From: Bythopirellula goksoeyrii
GTDB taxonomy: Bacteria; Planctomycetota; Planctomycetia; Pirellulales; Lacipirellulaceae
DNA: 64,000 nt
Reading direction: 5' to 3'
Assembly: GCF_008065115.1 (NCBI RefSeq)
Contig: NZ_CP042913.1
Span: 5,591,257 to 5,655,256 of the forward strand
The notes beneath the pieces are model-generated. The model made no database searches. It was not told the origin of the DNA and saw only the letters and a program-made list of their open reading frames with translations. Below are positions 32,855 to 41,874 of this stretch, one piece after another; position 1 is the first letter of the stretch; each line of letters begins with the position of its first letter. The position numbers were made by a program, and so were the translations under genes.

Positions 32855-33250
32855 ATGAGTACCGCTAGTTACTCCGAATTATTATCCAAAGCAAAGCCGC
32901 AGATTATTGACGACGAGAGGTCACATCGCCGTGCGCTATCCACTATTGACGCCTTGATGAATCGTCCGAGGCTTAGCACGGCCGAGGAAAAGTTACTGGA
33001 TTTGCTGGCGAAGCTTGTCAACGACTATGAAGAACATATCTATCCCACGCCCAAGGTCTCGCCAGCTCGTATGTTGAGTCATTTGATTGACGCCCGAGGA
33101 GTGTCACAGGCAGAAGTAGCCCGAGAGACGGGGATTTCGAGATCAACGATCAGCGAAGTGAACAGAGGCAAGCGAAAACTTAGCGTCGAAAATGCCTATC
33201 GCCTCGCAGAATATTTTCATGTGCAGCCGATGTTGTTCTTGGAGAGATAA
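32855..33250 (+). CDS. higA: HigA-type antitoxin, XRE family
   Basis: 131 residues from ATG 32855. The C-terminal half is a Cro/CI helix-turn-helix (MLSHLIDARGVSQAEVARE, TGISRSTISEVNRGKRKL, NAYRLAEYFHVQPMLFL). The N-terminal half (LSTIDALMNRPRLSTAEEKLLDLLAKLVNDYEE) is typical of the larger HigA type and should bind HigB. It binds the dyad at 32509-32527 by analogy with other HigA proteins. Confidence 0.9.
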   Translation: MSTASYSELLSKAKPQIIDDERSHRRALSTIDALMNRPRLSTAEEKLLDLLAKLVNDYEEHIYPTPKVSPARMLSHLIDARGVSQAEVARETGISRSTISEVNRGKRKLSVENAYRLAEYFHVQPMLFLER

Positions 33251-33318
33251 CAAATGGCAAAAACTTCACGTACTATATTGCAGTACAGAATGCGCTTCCC
33301 TGCGGCTTGCGGCTAGAC

Positions 33319-34245
33319 TTAGGTTACCAACCCCTTGGTGACTAGCATAAACACGTCTTCGAGCGTTGGTTCTTTTTCGGCGAAGGAGATCAAGCCGCAG
33401 TTGGCGGCGACGAGTTGGCGGATGAGGCGTTGGACGTCGGCGTCGGAGCCGTTCATTTCTACTGCGCAACTGCGAGTGTTGACTTCGATGTTTTGCACAT
33501 GGGGATCGCTACGAATGAGGCTTACGCCCTCCTCGGGATTGCCCGTGAACCGGACGACGATATGGCGGTTGCTGGTAATCTTGCGGTAGACCTTATCGAT
33601 GGGGCCATGTAGCAAGAGCTGCCCGCGTTCGATGATGCCGATCGAGGTGCAGCAATCGGCCAACTCGGTGAGAATGTGACTAGAGATTAGAATCGTCTTG
33701 CCCATATTGCGAAGTTCCTTTAGGAGGGCTTTTACTTCAAGTCGGGCACGAGGATCGAGGCCACTGGCGGGTTCGTCGAGGATCAAAACGGGGGGATCGT
33801 GAACCAAAGTTTTAGCTAGGCAGAGCCGCTGCTTCATGCCACGCGAGAGGCTGTTCACATAGTCGTCGCGTTTATGTGTGAGATCCAACAGTTCTAGAAC
33901 GTCGGACAAGACTTGCTTGCGGCGAGCCATGGGGACTTGGTAGGCGACGGCGAAAAAATCTAAAAATTCCCAGACCTTCATGCCGTCGTATACGCCAAAA
34001 GTGTCAGGCATGTAGCCGATGCTGCGCCGGACCGCGATGGGATCGTTGGTGACGCTATGGCCATTGACCGTTGCCTCGCCGTGGGTTGCTTTGAGAAGTG
34101 TTGCCAGGAAGCGAATCGTGGTGCTCTTACCTGCACCGTTGGGACCAATGAAGCCAAACATCTCACCGGCCGGGATCTTCAAGCTCAGATTGGCCACTGC
34201 GACAAAGTCGCCGTACTCTTTGCGAAAGTTGCGGATTTCGATCAT
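33319..34245 (-). CDS. ABC transporter ATP-binding protein (ABC-2/Gld-like type)
   Basis: 308 residues. Walker A GPNGAGKSTT, signature LSRGMKQRL, Walker B VLILDEPASGLD, H-loop SSHIL. Such ATPases energise ABC-2 type exporters, gliding-type machines or Nos-like complexes. The last 80 residues (IVVRFTGNPEEGVSLIRSD, VQRLIRQLVAANCGLISF) form the small C-terminal domain of this type. It overlaps the upstream 816-residue membrane protein gene by four bases, so the two are translationally coupled, and is last in a three-gene operon. Confidence 0.93.
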   Translation of the reverse strand: MIEIRNFRKEYGDFVAVANLSLKIPAGEMFGFIGPNGAGKSTTIRFLATLLKATHGEATVNGHSVTNDPIAVRRSIGYMPDTFGVYDGMKVWEFLDFFAVAYQVPMARRKQVLSDVLELLDLTHKRDDYVNSLSRGMKQRLCLAKTLVHDPPVLILDEPASGLDPRARLEVKALLKELRNMGKTILISSHILTELADCCTSIGIIERGQLLLHGPIDKVYRKITSNRHIVVRFTGNPEEGVSLIRSDPHVQNIEVNTRSCAVEMNGSDADVQRLIRQLVAANCGLISFAEKEPTLEDVFMLVTKGLVT

Positions 34246-36692
34246 AACTTTTCGTCACTGGTTTGCTGGGTGATAACGTCGGTGATGCTGTTGGCATCCG
34301 GTAGCGGTGGGGAAAAATCGCCGTAGGCCAGGTGGGCAACAACGACCGTGGCCCCTTGCAATTGCGAGGCCGCCGGCTCCACCTCCATACTTGGTAGTAC
34401 ACCGTCGACGATTCCTACCAATCGATACTCCTCGCGGTGGGTCGCCCCTGGATCATCCCCCGCTGGGAAGCGAAATGCAAGCTGGACCAGTGAGTCAACG
34501 CTCAATGGTAGTTCACCTCGCAGTTTCGCCGACGTCGCGCGATCTGATTCAAAAGGAAGCCGATCGTTCGAGAGGTCCATAGGAAGCAATGTGAGCAACG
34601 CCGAATCCCCGGCACGCAAATCCCCTAGCCACGCGCCATCATAGCGCACTCGGTTCTGCTTGTCGTAAAAGCGGCGCACAAGTACGGCATCCCGCAACTC
34701 GAATTGCGTGCGATTCTCGACTTGGCGTTGGCCGCGAGAAGATTCACCGAACCGCAGAGGTCCATCGAGTTTGAGCATCTGTTCGCTATGCACCAGATTC
34801 GTCGAAGCGGAGGACACGGCTAGACCGCTGAGCTGAGTTTCGGAATTCCTTTCAAAGCGGACCGAGTGTTGCCAATCAGTTTGGTCCGTGTCGTTGGCCG
34901 GAAAAGGGAGTGCCAATGCGGTGGAATCCTCGGGGAAGGTAATGTCGTAGGTGGTCGAGAGCGACGAATAGAACGCGGTGAAGCGAGTGAGAATTCCACG
35001 TGGATAGTTGCCGTGCAGTTCCAAGAGAGCAACTTCGGTCTGCGCCCTCACAAATCCGATGTCCAACTGGGCCTGCTTGACCACAACCCAAGTACCAAGC
35101 AGCGCAATGAGAGGGACAGCAAACCAAGCCCATTCCACTCGCTCGATGACGCGGAACACAAGCCAATTCAACGGCACAAGTATCAGCAGATAAACTCCTA
35201 GACATGTCAAAACGAATCCGGCCCCTGGCACTTGTACACCCGCTGCCAAGAGGAGCAACTCCCGCGCGATCTGTGCCACAGGCGAGAATTCGTCCCACGC
35301 TCCGAGACCCCCGGAGCGATCGACTTTCAGTTGCGAGTTCTGTTGAAATTGTCCGAATTGATCTGAGGAGGTGGTGGTATCAAGCTTGGTGTTTGCCGCA
35401 GCTAGCGCATCGCGAGCGAACAAACGTAGTGGAGTCGTGAAGTGGGCATCAAGCCGCCTTTCAGGATATTCAGTCCAATTGACTCTCGGTCCACCGTAGG
35501 GGCCTTCGGAGAAAAGACGTCCCGGTCGTTGCAATAGCCCGCTGTTCAAAAAACCATCGAAGCCGGGCCAATTGATAAAATCCCGATCTGACAGTTGCAC
35601 CGCTGAAACCACAACGGAGCCGTTGCCGACAACTCGCTCATAAAACAACTCTGCGCCACCGACAAGCTCCGCGGACTTTTCGTGAGGTTTGAGTTCAATC
35701 GCCGCCAGCGGCTTGATTGGAGCGAGCGGTGGAATGGCTTTTCCCTTAGCCCGCTCTCCCCAGTACGCAGACCAGGGAATCAAATGTGAGTTGGTGATCT
35801 GGCGAGGACCTGCGTCATCGGCTGGCAGATACTCCTCGAGAAAGCTTCCTCGCAAAGTAGCCAGCGAATCAGGACCATTGATGATCAATCTGCCGCCCCA
35901 ATGGAGCCAATCTACCAATGCTTTCTGCTGTTCGGATGTAAGCCGAGTGGGATCGACTTCGTCCCAGAAGAGATAGGCGATGTTTGTCCAAGTGAGAGGG
36001 TTATCCGAAAGCGGAATCTCCTTGGTCGCATTCACTAGGGCGACCTGATAGTGAGGAGCAGAATTCTCTTCGTACTCTTCTTCCCAGGGTGCCCGCACCG
36101 TGTTGGTGACTTTCAAATAGGCATATTGATCGGGATCCTTGGCAAGGACCACGATAGTGTATTGGTAGGCAGGCAGGCGAACGAGCTTAAGCTGAGCGCG
36201 GTACACTTCGGCGGCTGAGCTTTCGTCGAATAATTTAGCCGAGAGAAACTCACCCGTTGTTTGCTGTGGAATGAAGAGATCTGCCTGAATCTGCTTGGCT
36301 CTCCCTTTGGCTAGCACAAGGGTTCGAGTCGTTTGCAAACCGAAATGGGTATGTTCCAGTGCAACGGGGCGTTGGGAAGCGTCGACCGTCTCAAAAGAGA
36401 GATTGCCGACGAAGTCGGTATAGTTGGCCTTCATCGATTGAGAAGTCGACCCCCAGTGCCCAGGCTTGATCATGAGCACAGGCCCTTCCTCAGCTAACTC
36501 GCCAACTTCTTGTCCCAGGCGTGGAGCTAAGGGGCCAATTTCTAGAGGTGGCTTTTTCTGTTTATCGATTGCCGGTTTCTTGGTTTCCGGCTCGACAGCT
36601 TGCTCCGTGTCTGCCACAAGGCCATCAAGAAGCTGGTTCTCATCGGCAGTCTGAGCATGAGTCATGAATGCCGGAAAGACGAAGAAGAACAT
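34242..36692 (-). CDS. Large membrane protein with periplasmic domain, partner of the ABC ATPase
   Basis: 816 residues from ATG 36692 (MFFFVFPAFMTHAQT), which gives a signal sequence. The longer frame upstream runs through an intergenic inverted repeat and is probably not coding. No good ribosome site is visible, so the start is uncertain. The first 500 or so residues are extracytoplasmic, with a glutamine-amidotransferase-like stretch (YLFWDEVDPTRLTSEQQKALVDWLHWGGRLIINGP). Two to three membrane helices follow (LLLLAAGVQVPGAGFVLTCL, YLLILVPLNWLVF, WAWFAVPLIALLGTWVVV), then a beta-rich part. GldG-like or vWA-accessory proteins of ABC-2 machines have comparable layouts. The exact family is not recognised. 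Confidence 0.7.
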   Translation of the reverse strand: MFFFVFPAFMTHAQTADENQLLDGLVADTEQAVEPETKKPAIDKQKKPPLEIGPLAPRLGQEVGELAEEGPVLMIKPGHWGSTSQSMKANYTDFVGNLSFETVDASQRPVALEHTHFGLQTTRTLVLAKGRAKQIQADLFIPQQTTGEFLSAKLFDESSAAEVYRAQLKLVRLPAYQYTIVVLAKDPDQYAYLKVTNTVRAPWEEEYEENSAPHYQVALVNATKEIPLSDNPLTWTNIAYLFWDEVDPTRLTSEQQKALVDWLHWGGRLIINGPDSLATLRGSFLEEYLPADDAGPRQITNSHLIPWSAYWGERAKGKAIPPLAPIKPLAAIELKPHEKSAELVGGAELFYERVVGNGSVVVSAVQLSDRDFINWPGFDGFLNSGLLQRPGRLFSEGPYGGPRVNWTEYPERRLDAHFTTPLRLFARDALAAANTKLDTTTSSDQFGQFQQNSQLKVDRSGGLGAWDEFSPVAQIARELLLLAAGVQVPGAGFVLTCLGVYLLILVPLNWLVFRVIERVEWAWFAVPLIALLGTWVVVKQAQLDIGFVRAQTEVALLELHGNYPRGILTRFTAFYSSLSTTYDITFPEDSTALALPFPANDTDQTDWQHSVRFERNSETQLSGLAVSSASTNLVHSEQMLKLDGPLRFGESSRGQRQVENRTQFELRDAVLVRRFYDKQNRVRYDGAWLGDLRAGDSALLTLLPMDLSNDRLPFESDRATSAKLRGELPLSVDSLVQLAFRFPAGDDPGATHREEYRLVGIVDGVLPSMEVEPAASQLQGATVVVAHLAYGDFSPPLPDANSITDVITQQTSDEKL

Positions 36693-36742
36693 CAGGCAAC
36701 AAGTGACACGGTAGCGTAGCTTCCGACCGGTAATAAAACAGT

Positions 36743-36813
36743 CTCTCGCAGAGACACAAAGACGCAGGGAAAACCCTAAGCTTTTCTCTGCTGTCTCGGT
36801 GGCTCTGCGAGAG
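36743..36813. repeat. Long imperfect inverted repeat (GCAGAG family)
   Basis: CTCTCGCAGAGACACAAAGA pairs with the region GTCTCGGTGGCTCTGCGAGAG. It lies in the gap between the permease and the 816-residue gene and extends the latter's open frame artificially. Confidence 0.6.
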
Positions 36814-36916
36814 GCCTCTCCACTGTCAATTGGCAAGACGCCAGGAAGTCGAAAATGCCAGTATCGTGTTATAAACAAGGATCAGGGCCTCTCTAGTCCA
36901 AATATAATTCCGGTCC

Positions 36917-38587
36917 CTATTCTAACCGATCGTGCTGCGAGGCATACGGCTGGCCTGCGGGATTCAGCCTGCCGAGGAGCCAGGCGACTGCGATTGTGCC
37001 GATTCCTGTGATCAGAGCCAAAGCAAGACAGATTGCGGAAACTTGATCGTCGGCACCGTAGTGCACGAGGCCGAATATGCGTACCGAAAGGGTTGATACT
37101 CCTGGTGGGAGGACCAAAATCGTTGCCGCCAGTTCGCCAACGGCAACGATCAACGACAAACCAAATGCCGCTAGGATAACGCTGGCTCGCAGAGGAATCG
37201 CGATCTGGACAAGTTGTCGCCACCAGTTGGCCCCTTCGCTGGTGGCACTGTCGAGCACTTGCTGTGAAATGCTGGCGAACTGTGACCAAATCAAAAGGGT
37301 CGCCAGCGGCAGAGTGCGCATCCATTGGGCCAATATGGGGGCAAGAATCGTATCGTCGTACCAACTGTTGAGCCACGCCCAGGGGGAGTCCGCCGAGTGA
37401 TTTAGCAGTCGAATCAACCACACTCCAATTAACGGCCCAGGGAGCGCAAACATCGTTGCTAACAGGATGGCAGTGAATGAGAGCGGCAACCAACCTGTTC
37501 TCAGAGCCCAGGCGATCAACACTCCAAAAACAGTCGCGAGTGTCGCCGCTATCGCTCCGATCGCTAGCGACCAACTCATCTCGCGGCGATGTTCCCACGG
37601 ACTGCGTGCGATGAGTGTCGCGGCTTTGGTCGGCGACCATTCGCGCACGACGCCAGCTTCCGTTCGTGTGGCTTGAGTGCCTGCTTTGCCGACGAGACTC
37701 ACCAAGGGAACACCTATCAGATTCGTCATTGCGAGCCAAGTGACAACGGCTAGTGGAATAGTTGCCCGGTCTAGTTGCCACCGCCAACTCTCGTCGAGCG
37801 AGAAGAAGTGTGCACTCGGCAACCAATTCACAATGGCCGCCAGCAAGATCAACACCAGACAAACAGCAATCACTGTTCCCCACACAAGGTCGCTGGTCGC
37901 AAAGTCTACTTGTCCTGCATCGTCAACCAGCGGCACGATGGGCCCACTCAACGAACCAACACTCGCCGAGGTATACACTTCCTCAGCAAAAGTGCGCACC
38001 TGAAAGAGATCGGTCACAGTGATTTCTCCCAGGCACACCACTGCAACCCACAAGGCACCTGTCAAAATACCCGCTTTTGCGCGCGGCACGCTCACGGCTA
38101 ACAAAACTTTCCACGGGGGCGCATCAAGCAAAGCGTCTTCCTCTGCCTCACGGGGAATTGTGAGCAACGCAGCGGCAACCAACAGCGCTACCCAGGGGAC
38201 ACCCGCCAAGCCATGCACCCACACTGCCGCTGTCCAACCTGAAAGTAGAACTCCTTGGTCGTAAAGGTTTCCAGGTGGAATGAGCCAGCCCCCCTGCCCC
38301 AACGCAGCTTGCCAGGCAGCAGCTTGGACGAAAAGAGGGACGAACAACCACGCCAACAACATCCACTGTAGAGATTTGCGCCCTGGGAGCGTTGTCTTCG
38401 TTATCGCCAAAGCCAGCAAAGTTCCCAAGGGGACGGCAATTGCTACTGCACCCACCGACAGCCACAGAGAATTAAGCAGCAGTCCGCGCAGCCGGGCGCT
38501 GGCGAAACCAAGACTCACGCACGCACACATGCCTGCTAGCAAGACGAGTCGCAAAGGTCTTGGCGACGCTTGAGAATCAGCCAGCAT
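36917..38587 (-). CDS. ABC transporter permease, iron/thiamine (BPD_transp_1) type
   Basis: 556 residues from ATG 38587, preceded by GGAGAGACC. About twelve membrane helices, in two halves, each with the binding-protein-dependent permease loop: first EEDALLDAPPWKVLLAVSVPRAKAG, second SATSEGANWWRQLVQIAIPLRAS. Fused double permeases of this kind are FbpB/ThiP-like and move ferric iron or thiamine inward. No periplasmic binding protein lies beside it, and the only ATPase is of the ABC-2 type, two genes on. The pairing is therefore odd, and the ATPase may belong to the 816-residue protein. The gene is divergent from a lipoprotein gene. Confidence 0.85.
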   Translation of the reverse strand: MLADSQASPRPLRLVLLAGMCACVSLGFASARLRGLLLNSLWLSVGAVAIAVPLGTLLALAITKTTLPGRKSLQWMLLAWLFVPLFVQAAAWQAALGQGGWLIPPGNLYDQGVLLSGWTAAVWVHGLAGVPWVALLVAAALLTIPREAEEDALLDAPPWKVLLAVSVPRAKAGILTGALWVAVVCLGEITVTDLFQVRTFAEEVYTSASVGSLSGPIVPLVDDAGQVDFATSDLVWGTVIAVCLVLILLAAIVNWLPSAHFFSLDESWRWQLDRATIPLAVVTWLAMTNLIGVPLVSLVGKAGTQATRTEAGVVREWSPTKAATLIARSPWEHRREMSWSLAIGAIAATLATVFGVLIAWALRTGWLPLSFTAILLATMFALPGPLIGVWLIRLLNHSADSPWAWLNSWYDDTILAPILAQWMRTLPLATLLIWSQFASISQQVLDSATSEGANWWRQLVQIAIPLRASVILAAFGLSLIVAVGELAATILVLPPGVSTLSVRIFGLVHYGADDQVSAICLALALITGIGTIAVAWLLGRLNPAGQPYASQHDRLE

Positions 38588-38720
38588 GGTCTCTCCATAG
38601 AACAGGAACACATCAAGTACCGCGTCACTGCTAGCAATTCTGCAGCGGAGCGGCAAGCTACTCTACCAATTCCTCAGGTTGGCATGGTAGCCCCCAGCGT
38701 GGTTTGCTAATGTCTCGCGC

Positions 38721-39416
38721 ATGAACTGGGCACCAAGAAAACTCCGCCGATTTTCTGCATTCTGGCTCTGCGCCATTGGGCTTTCAACGATCCTGTTGCC
38801 GGGCTGCAGCACAACGATGCCGTGGGACCGCAAGGAATACACGTCGATTATCACCCCTGCGATGCGAATCTCAGCGATCCAGGAGTCGGCCTCGCGAGCA
38901 TCCAACGGCGATTCCACGGAACAGCAGCGACTTGTGGAAGAATTGGCCATGCAGATCCGCACTGAAAGTGATCCGCTGGTCCGTGCTGCCATTCAAGAAT
39001 CCCTGGGAGATATCCAAGTTCCTCTGGCCCGCGATGTGCTCATCGCCGGGCTCAATGATGACGACCTCGATGTGAAACTCATCTGCTGTCGAAAGTTGGG
39101 AGATCGGGGCGAACCTGAAAACGTGCCAATCCTTCGCAAGCTACTCGAAGGTGGCGAAGTCTTGGATGTAAAATTGGCCGCCACGGATGCCTTGGGGAAT
39201 ATCCGCTCAACCGAGAGCGTGAAGACTCTATCTATCGCGCTCAAAGACCGAGATCCCGCCCTGCAATACGCTGGAGTGGAAGCTTTGAAGCAACTCAGCG
39301 ACCAGGATTTCGGCAACGATGTTGCCGCCTGGCAAAAGTTCGCCGATGCGGGTCAGATCACCGTGAAATCGGAAATCTCAGTTGCTGAGAGCGTAATGCA
39401 GATGTCGCCATTCTAG
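38721..39416 (+). CDS. HEAT-repeat lipoprotein
   Basis: 231 residues. The lipobox LLPGCSTT (about 25-32) after a hydrophobic stretch marks a lipoprotein. From about 60 on, helical HEAT or PBS-lyase-type repeats are seen: RAAIQESLGDIQVPLARDVLIAGLNDDDLDVKLICCRKLGD and similar, about four units. These form a scaffold for protein contacts. The shared start region with the permease gene is only 133 bases, so expression may be linked. No enzymatic residue is apparent. Confidence 0.83.
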   Translation: MNWAPRKLRRFSAFWLCAIGLSTILLPGCSTTMPWDRKEYTSIITPAMRISAIQESASRASNGDSTEQQRLVEELAMQIRTESDPLVRAAIQESLGDIQVPLARDVLIAGLNDDDLDVKLICCRKLGDRGEPENVPILRKLLEGGEVLDVKLAATDALGNIRSTESVKTLSIALKDRDPALQYAGVEALKQLSDQDFGNDVAAWQKFADAGQITVKSEISVAESVMQMSPF

Positions 39417-39847
39417 TGGTCTGTCAAGTTTTTTTGTTTTGAGATTGAGCGGATCGACGCTATCCTCCGGCAGCGTTGAAATACTGGTTCCAACTTGACT
39501 ACGGACTAGTACCATAGGTGCAATCGCGGGCAGACATTCGATGCTAGCACTTTTCTTCCGATGGCTCGTGAAGCCTTAGGTTTCTCTCAAACCTCCTACC
39601 TTCTCACGTGCTGAGATTCTCTCAGCTTGACTCTTTTTTTCCGGGTGAATTCCCAGCCCGCCAGACCCGATATCAGTTCCTACGGGATTGTGTGTTTTTG
39701 ATATCCCAATGCTTCACGAGCCAGTTTGATTGGGACTGCTGGCAAACTACCGTCACGTGCAGCACTGCGGGCAAACACACTTCGCATCCTTCTGGAAGTT
39801 GAACAGGACTAGGCAGCACGAATTGTAGATTAGGGGGGAGAGACTCG
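39417..39847. other. Gene-free stretch
   Basis: No coding frame or known repeat. A short dyad GATATC...GATATC spans 39668-39702. A TTGACT hexamer occurs at about 39500. GGGGGGAGAG (39835-39844) is the likely ribosome site of the next gene. Confidence 0.4.
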
Positions 39848-41596
39848 ATGCAACGCCCGTTGCCAGAGTACGTACAGATTTCATGGTGCCAGAAAGTGGT
39901 TCTGTTGTGTCTGTTGGTAGTCGCCCATCCTGGGGCGGCCCAAGCAAACAGCGGCTCTTCGCTTATTGACCCCTTTGAAGATTCGCCGACGATGGGTTCG
40001 AGCGTTCCGCAGCAGAACCTCCTCTGGCAATCCACGGTCAAGGGCTACCTGGCCGACCCGGCATTTCGAAGTAAGCCAGCTGAAGCCCAGCGCGTGCGAA
40101 CTTCCGTAAATACCAATCTATCAAGACCTGCGGTGCAGCCAGAAAAACCATCGGCAGCACCAGCATCTCCCTCGCCGTTTCATAAGTGGATCTCTCCTCG
40201 CTCTACAACTCCGACAAGAACGAAAGCGGCTCCCCCCCAAGAATCAACTCAATCAGTCGATGAATCAACTCCAGATCTAGCTTCCGAATCTTCTGATCAA
40301 ACGGAGGACGTAGCGACGCCAGACCGCACGGCCGACGGGCCAGTCTTCATCACACCTCGCACGAGCGAACCTGAAATTGCCCGCCGCTCGAATCCCGCTT
40401 CACGTGGAGGAGGCCGACGGCTGAGGGAGATGTTCGACATTGACCAGCCTAATTCCGTTGAGCCACTGCCGAGCAAGAGCGATGAAGTTGAAGAAGTCGA
40501 AGAGGACGCCACAGCACTAAGCGAATATCCAACTCCGATCCAGGAACCAGAAGCGGAAGAAGAGGAAGTTGTTGAAGTACAGCTTCCTCCTCTCACCAGT
40601 AGTCAAAAGGCCCTCCGCTCCCATGTCCGACGCGTACTCAAATATTACTACGACCACCCAATGAACACGCGTGATCGCAGCCCCTGGGAACTGATCCACG
40701 CAGCTCTCACCTATGAAATTCACAGTCGCGTGCTCCAAGGGGGGCCCGATGGCAAGCCTGTTTCGGCAGTGGGTTGGCTCTGCTTTAACCAGTCGTGCCG
40801 AAAAATGCGTCTCATGTATATCAATGACGAAGGGGACCTGCACGTCCGCGTGGGTCCGGCCCTCCAGGGCCATCGGGGTCAGTTGCTAGCGATCCTCGCC
40901 CAGTGCAAGGTGAGCAGCGAGTATCCCATGCTAGTGGATGGCCATGAATTGAAAGTCAAAGACCTGATCAAGGAGGAAATGAGAACCTGCTATCCTCGCA
41001 CGGAACTCACTTTTAAGCTGATCGGATTGATGCACTATCTTGACTCTAACACCCAATGGGTCAACGACCAGGGGATGCAGTGGGATATGCGAAAACTGGT
41101 CGCGGAGGAGCTCAAGCAGCCCATTCGAGGTGCTGCCTGCGGAGGCACCCACCGATTGTCGGGACTGACACTGGCCTACAAAGCTCGCGAGCAACGTGGC
41201 GAAAAGGTGGATGGGGAATACTATCAGGCGAAACGGTTCGTGACCCAACATCAGCTTTATGCGTATCGTATGCAAAACCGCGATGGCAGCTTCAGCACCA
41301 ATTGGTTTCAGGGTCGAGAAGACCAGGATGACCCCGATCGCAAGCTGAAGACGACGGGCCATATCCTGGAATGGCTGCTTTATTCGGCGACGGACCGAGA
41401 ATTGAAGAGTTCGCGGACCTCCAGAGCTGTCTACTTCCTCTCCAACCTGATGTACAGCAATCGCTATCGGGACTGGGAAGCTGGCCCGCTCGGCCATGCC
41501 CTCCATGCCCTAGTGGTTTACGACCGACTCATGTTCTCCAAGTACGATGAGCCAGGCAATGCACCCGTAGCAATCCGAGAGGCTCTGACGAAGTAG
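39848..41596 (+). CDS. Large secreted protein of a planctomycete-specific type
   Basis: 582 residues with a signal peptide (VVLLCLLVVAHPGAAQA). About 30-240 is a low-complexity region rich in Pro, Ser, Thr and Glu, with an acidic run (EVEEVEEDATALSE). About 255-575 is a folded helical domain: LRSHVRRVLKYYYDHPMN, SPWELIHAALTYEIHSRVL, FKLIGLMHYLDSNTQWV, AACGGTHRLSGLTLAY, QLYAYRMQNRDGSFSTNWF and THGL-like TTGHILEWLL. The repeated DGSFS/NW and GGTHRL elements recall alpha-alpha toroids of the terpene cyclase and prenyltransferase kind. In published planctomycete genomes I recall similar proteins with unreliable names. Function unknown. Confidence 0.78.
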   Translation: MQRPLPEYVQISWCQKVVLLCLLVVAHPGAAQANSGSSLIDPFEDSPTMGSSVPQQNLLWQSTVKGYLADPAFRSKPAEAQRVRTSVNTNLSRPAVQPEKPSAAPASPSPFHKWISPRSTTPTRTKAAPPQESTQSVDESTPDLASESSDQTEDVATPDRTADGPVFITPRTSEPEIARRSNPASRGGGRRLREMFDIDQPNSVEPLPSKSDEVEEVEEDATALSEYPTPIQEPEAEEEEVVEVQLPPLTSSQKALRSHVRRVLKYYYDHPMNTRDRSPWELIHAALTYEIHSRVLQGGPDGKPVSAVGWLCFNQSCRKMRLMYINDEGDLHVRVGPALQGHRGQLLAILAQCKVSSEYPMLVDGHELKVKDLIKEEMRTCYPRTELTFKLIGLMHYLDSNTQWVNDQGMQWDMRKLVAEELKQPIRGAACGGTHRLSGLTLAYKAREQRGEKVDGEYYQAKRFVTQHQLYAYRMQNRDGSFSTNWFQGREDQDDPDRKLKTTGHILEWLLYSATDRELKSSRTSRAVYFLSNLMYSNRYRDWEAGPLGHALHALVVYDRLMFSKYDEPGNAPVAIREALTK

Positions 41597-41630
41597 ACTG
41601 GTAATGGAGCCGGTACTGGGTCACTTCGTC

Positions 41631-41703
41631 ATTCCCGCACAGGCGGGAATCTAGTTTAAAACGGTTGCAATGAAGTTTTGGTGCTCCGCCTGCGCGGGGA
41701 TGA
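41631..41703. repeat. Two CATTCCCGC palindromic repeats
   Basis: ATTCCCGC-ACAG-GCGGGAAT at 41631-41650 and CCGCCTGCGCGGGG at 41684-41703. Same family as 27583. They lie between the secreted-protein gene and the diadenylate cyclase gene. Confidence 0.55.
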
Positions 41704-41874
41704 CTCGATTGGGGATGAATCCTTCACTCCAATGCTAACTTCGCAAAATTCTCCATTGAATGACGGGCCAGACTGCACTAAATTGCAGACTCTTGTAGTG
41801 GAGCCTCTTCCGCTACCGCATGTTTTGACCAAATTAGGGTGCGGTCTACCCCCAAGTGGCCGCGGAGAGAGTGG

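Noticed and set aside
36882-37883. 333-codon open frame on the minus strand
   Set aside because: It overlaps the permease gene on the same strand in another frame and has the Arg- and Ser-rich composition of a shadow frame.
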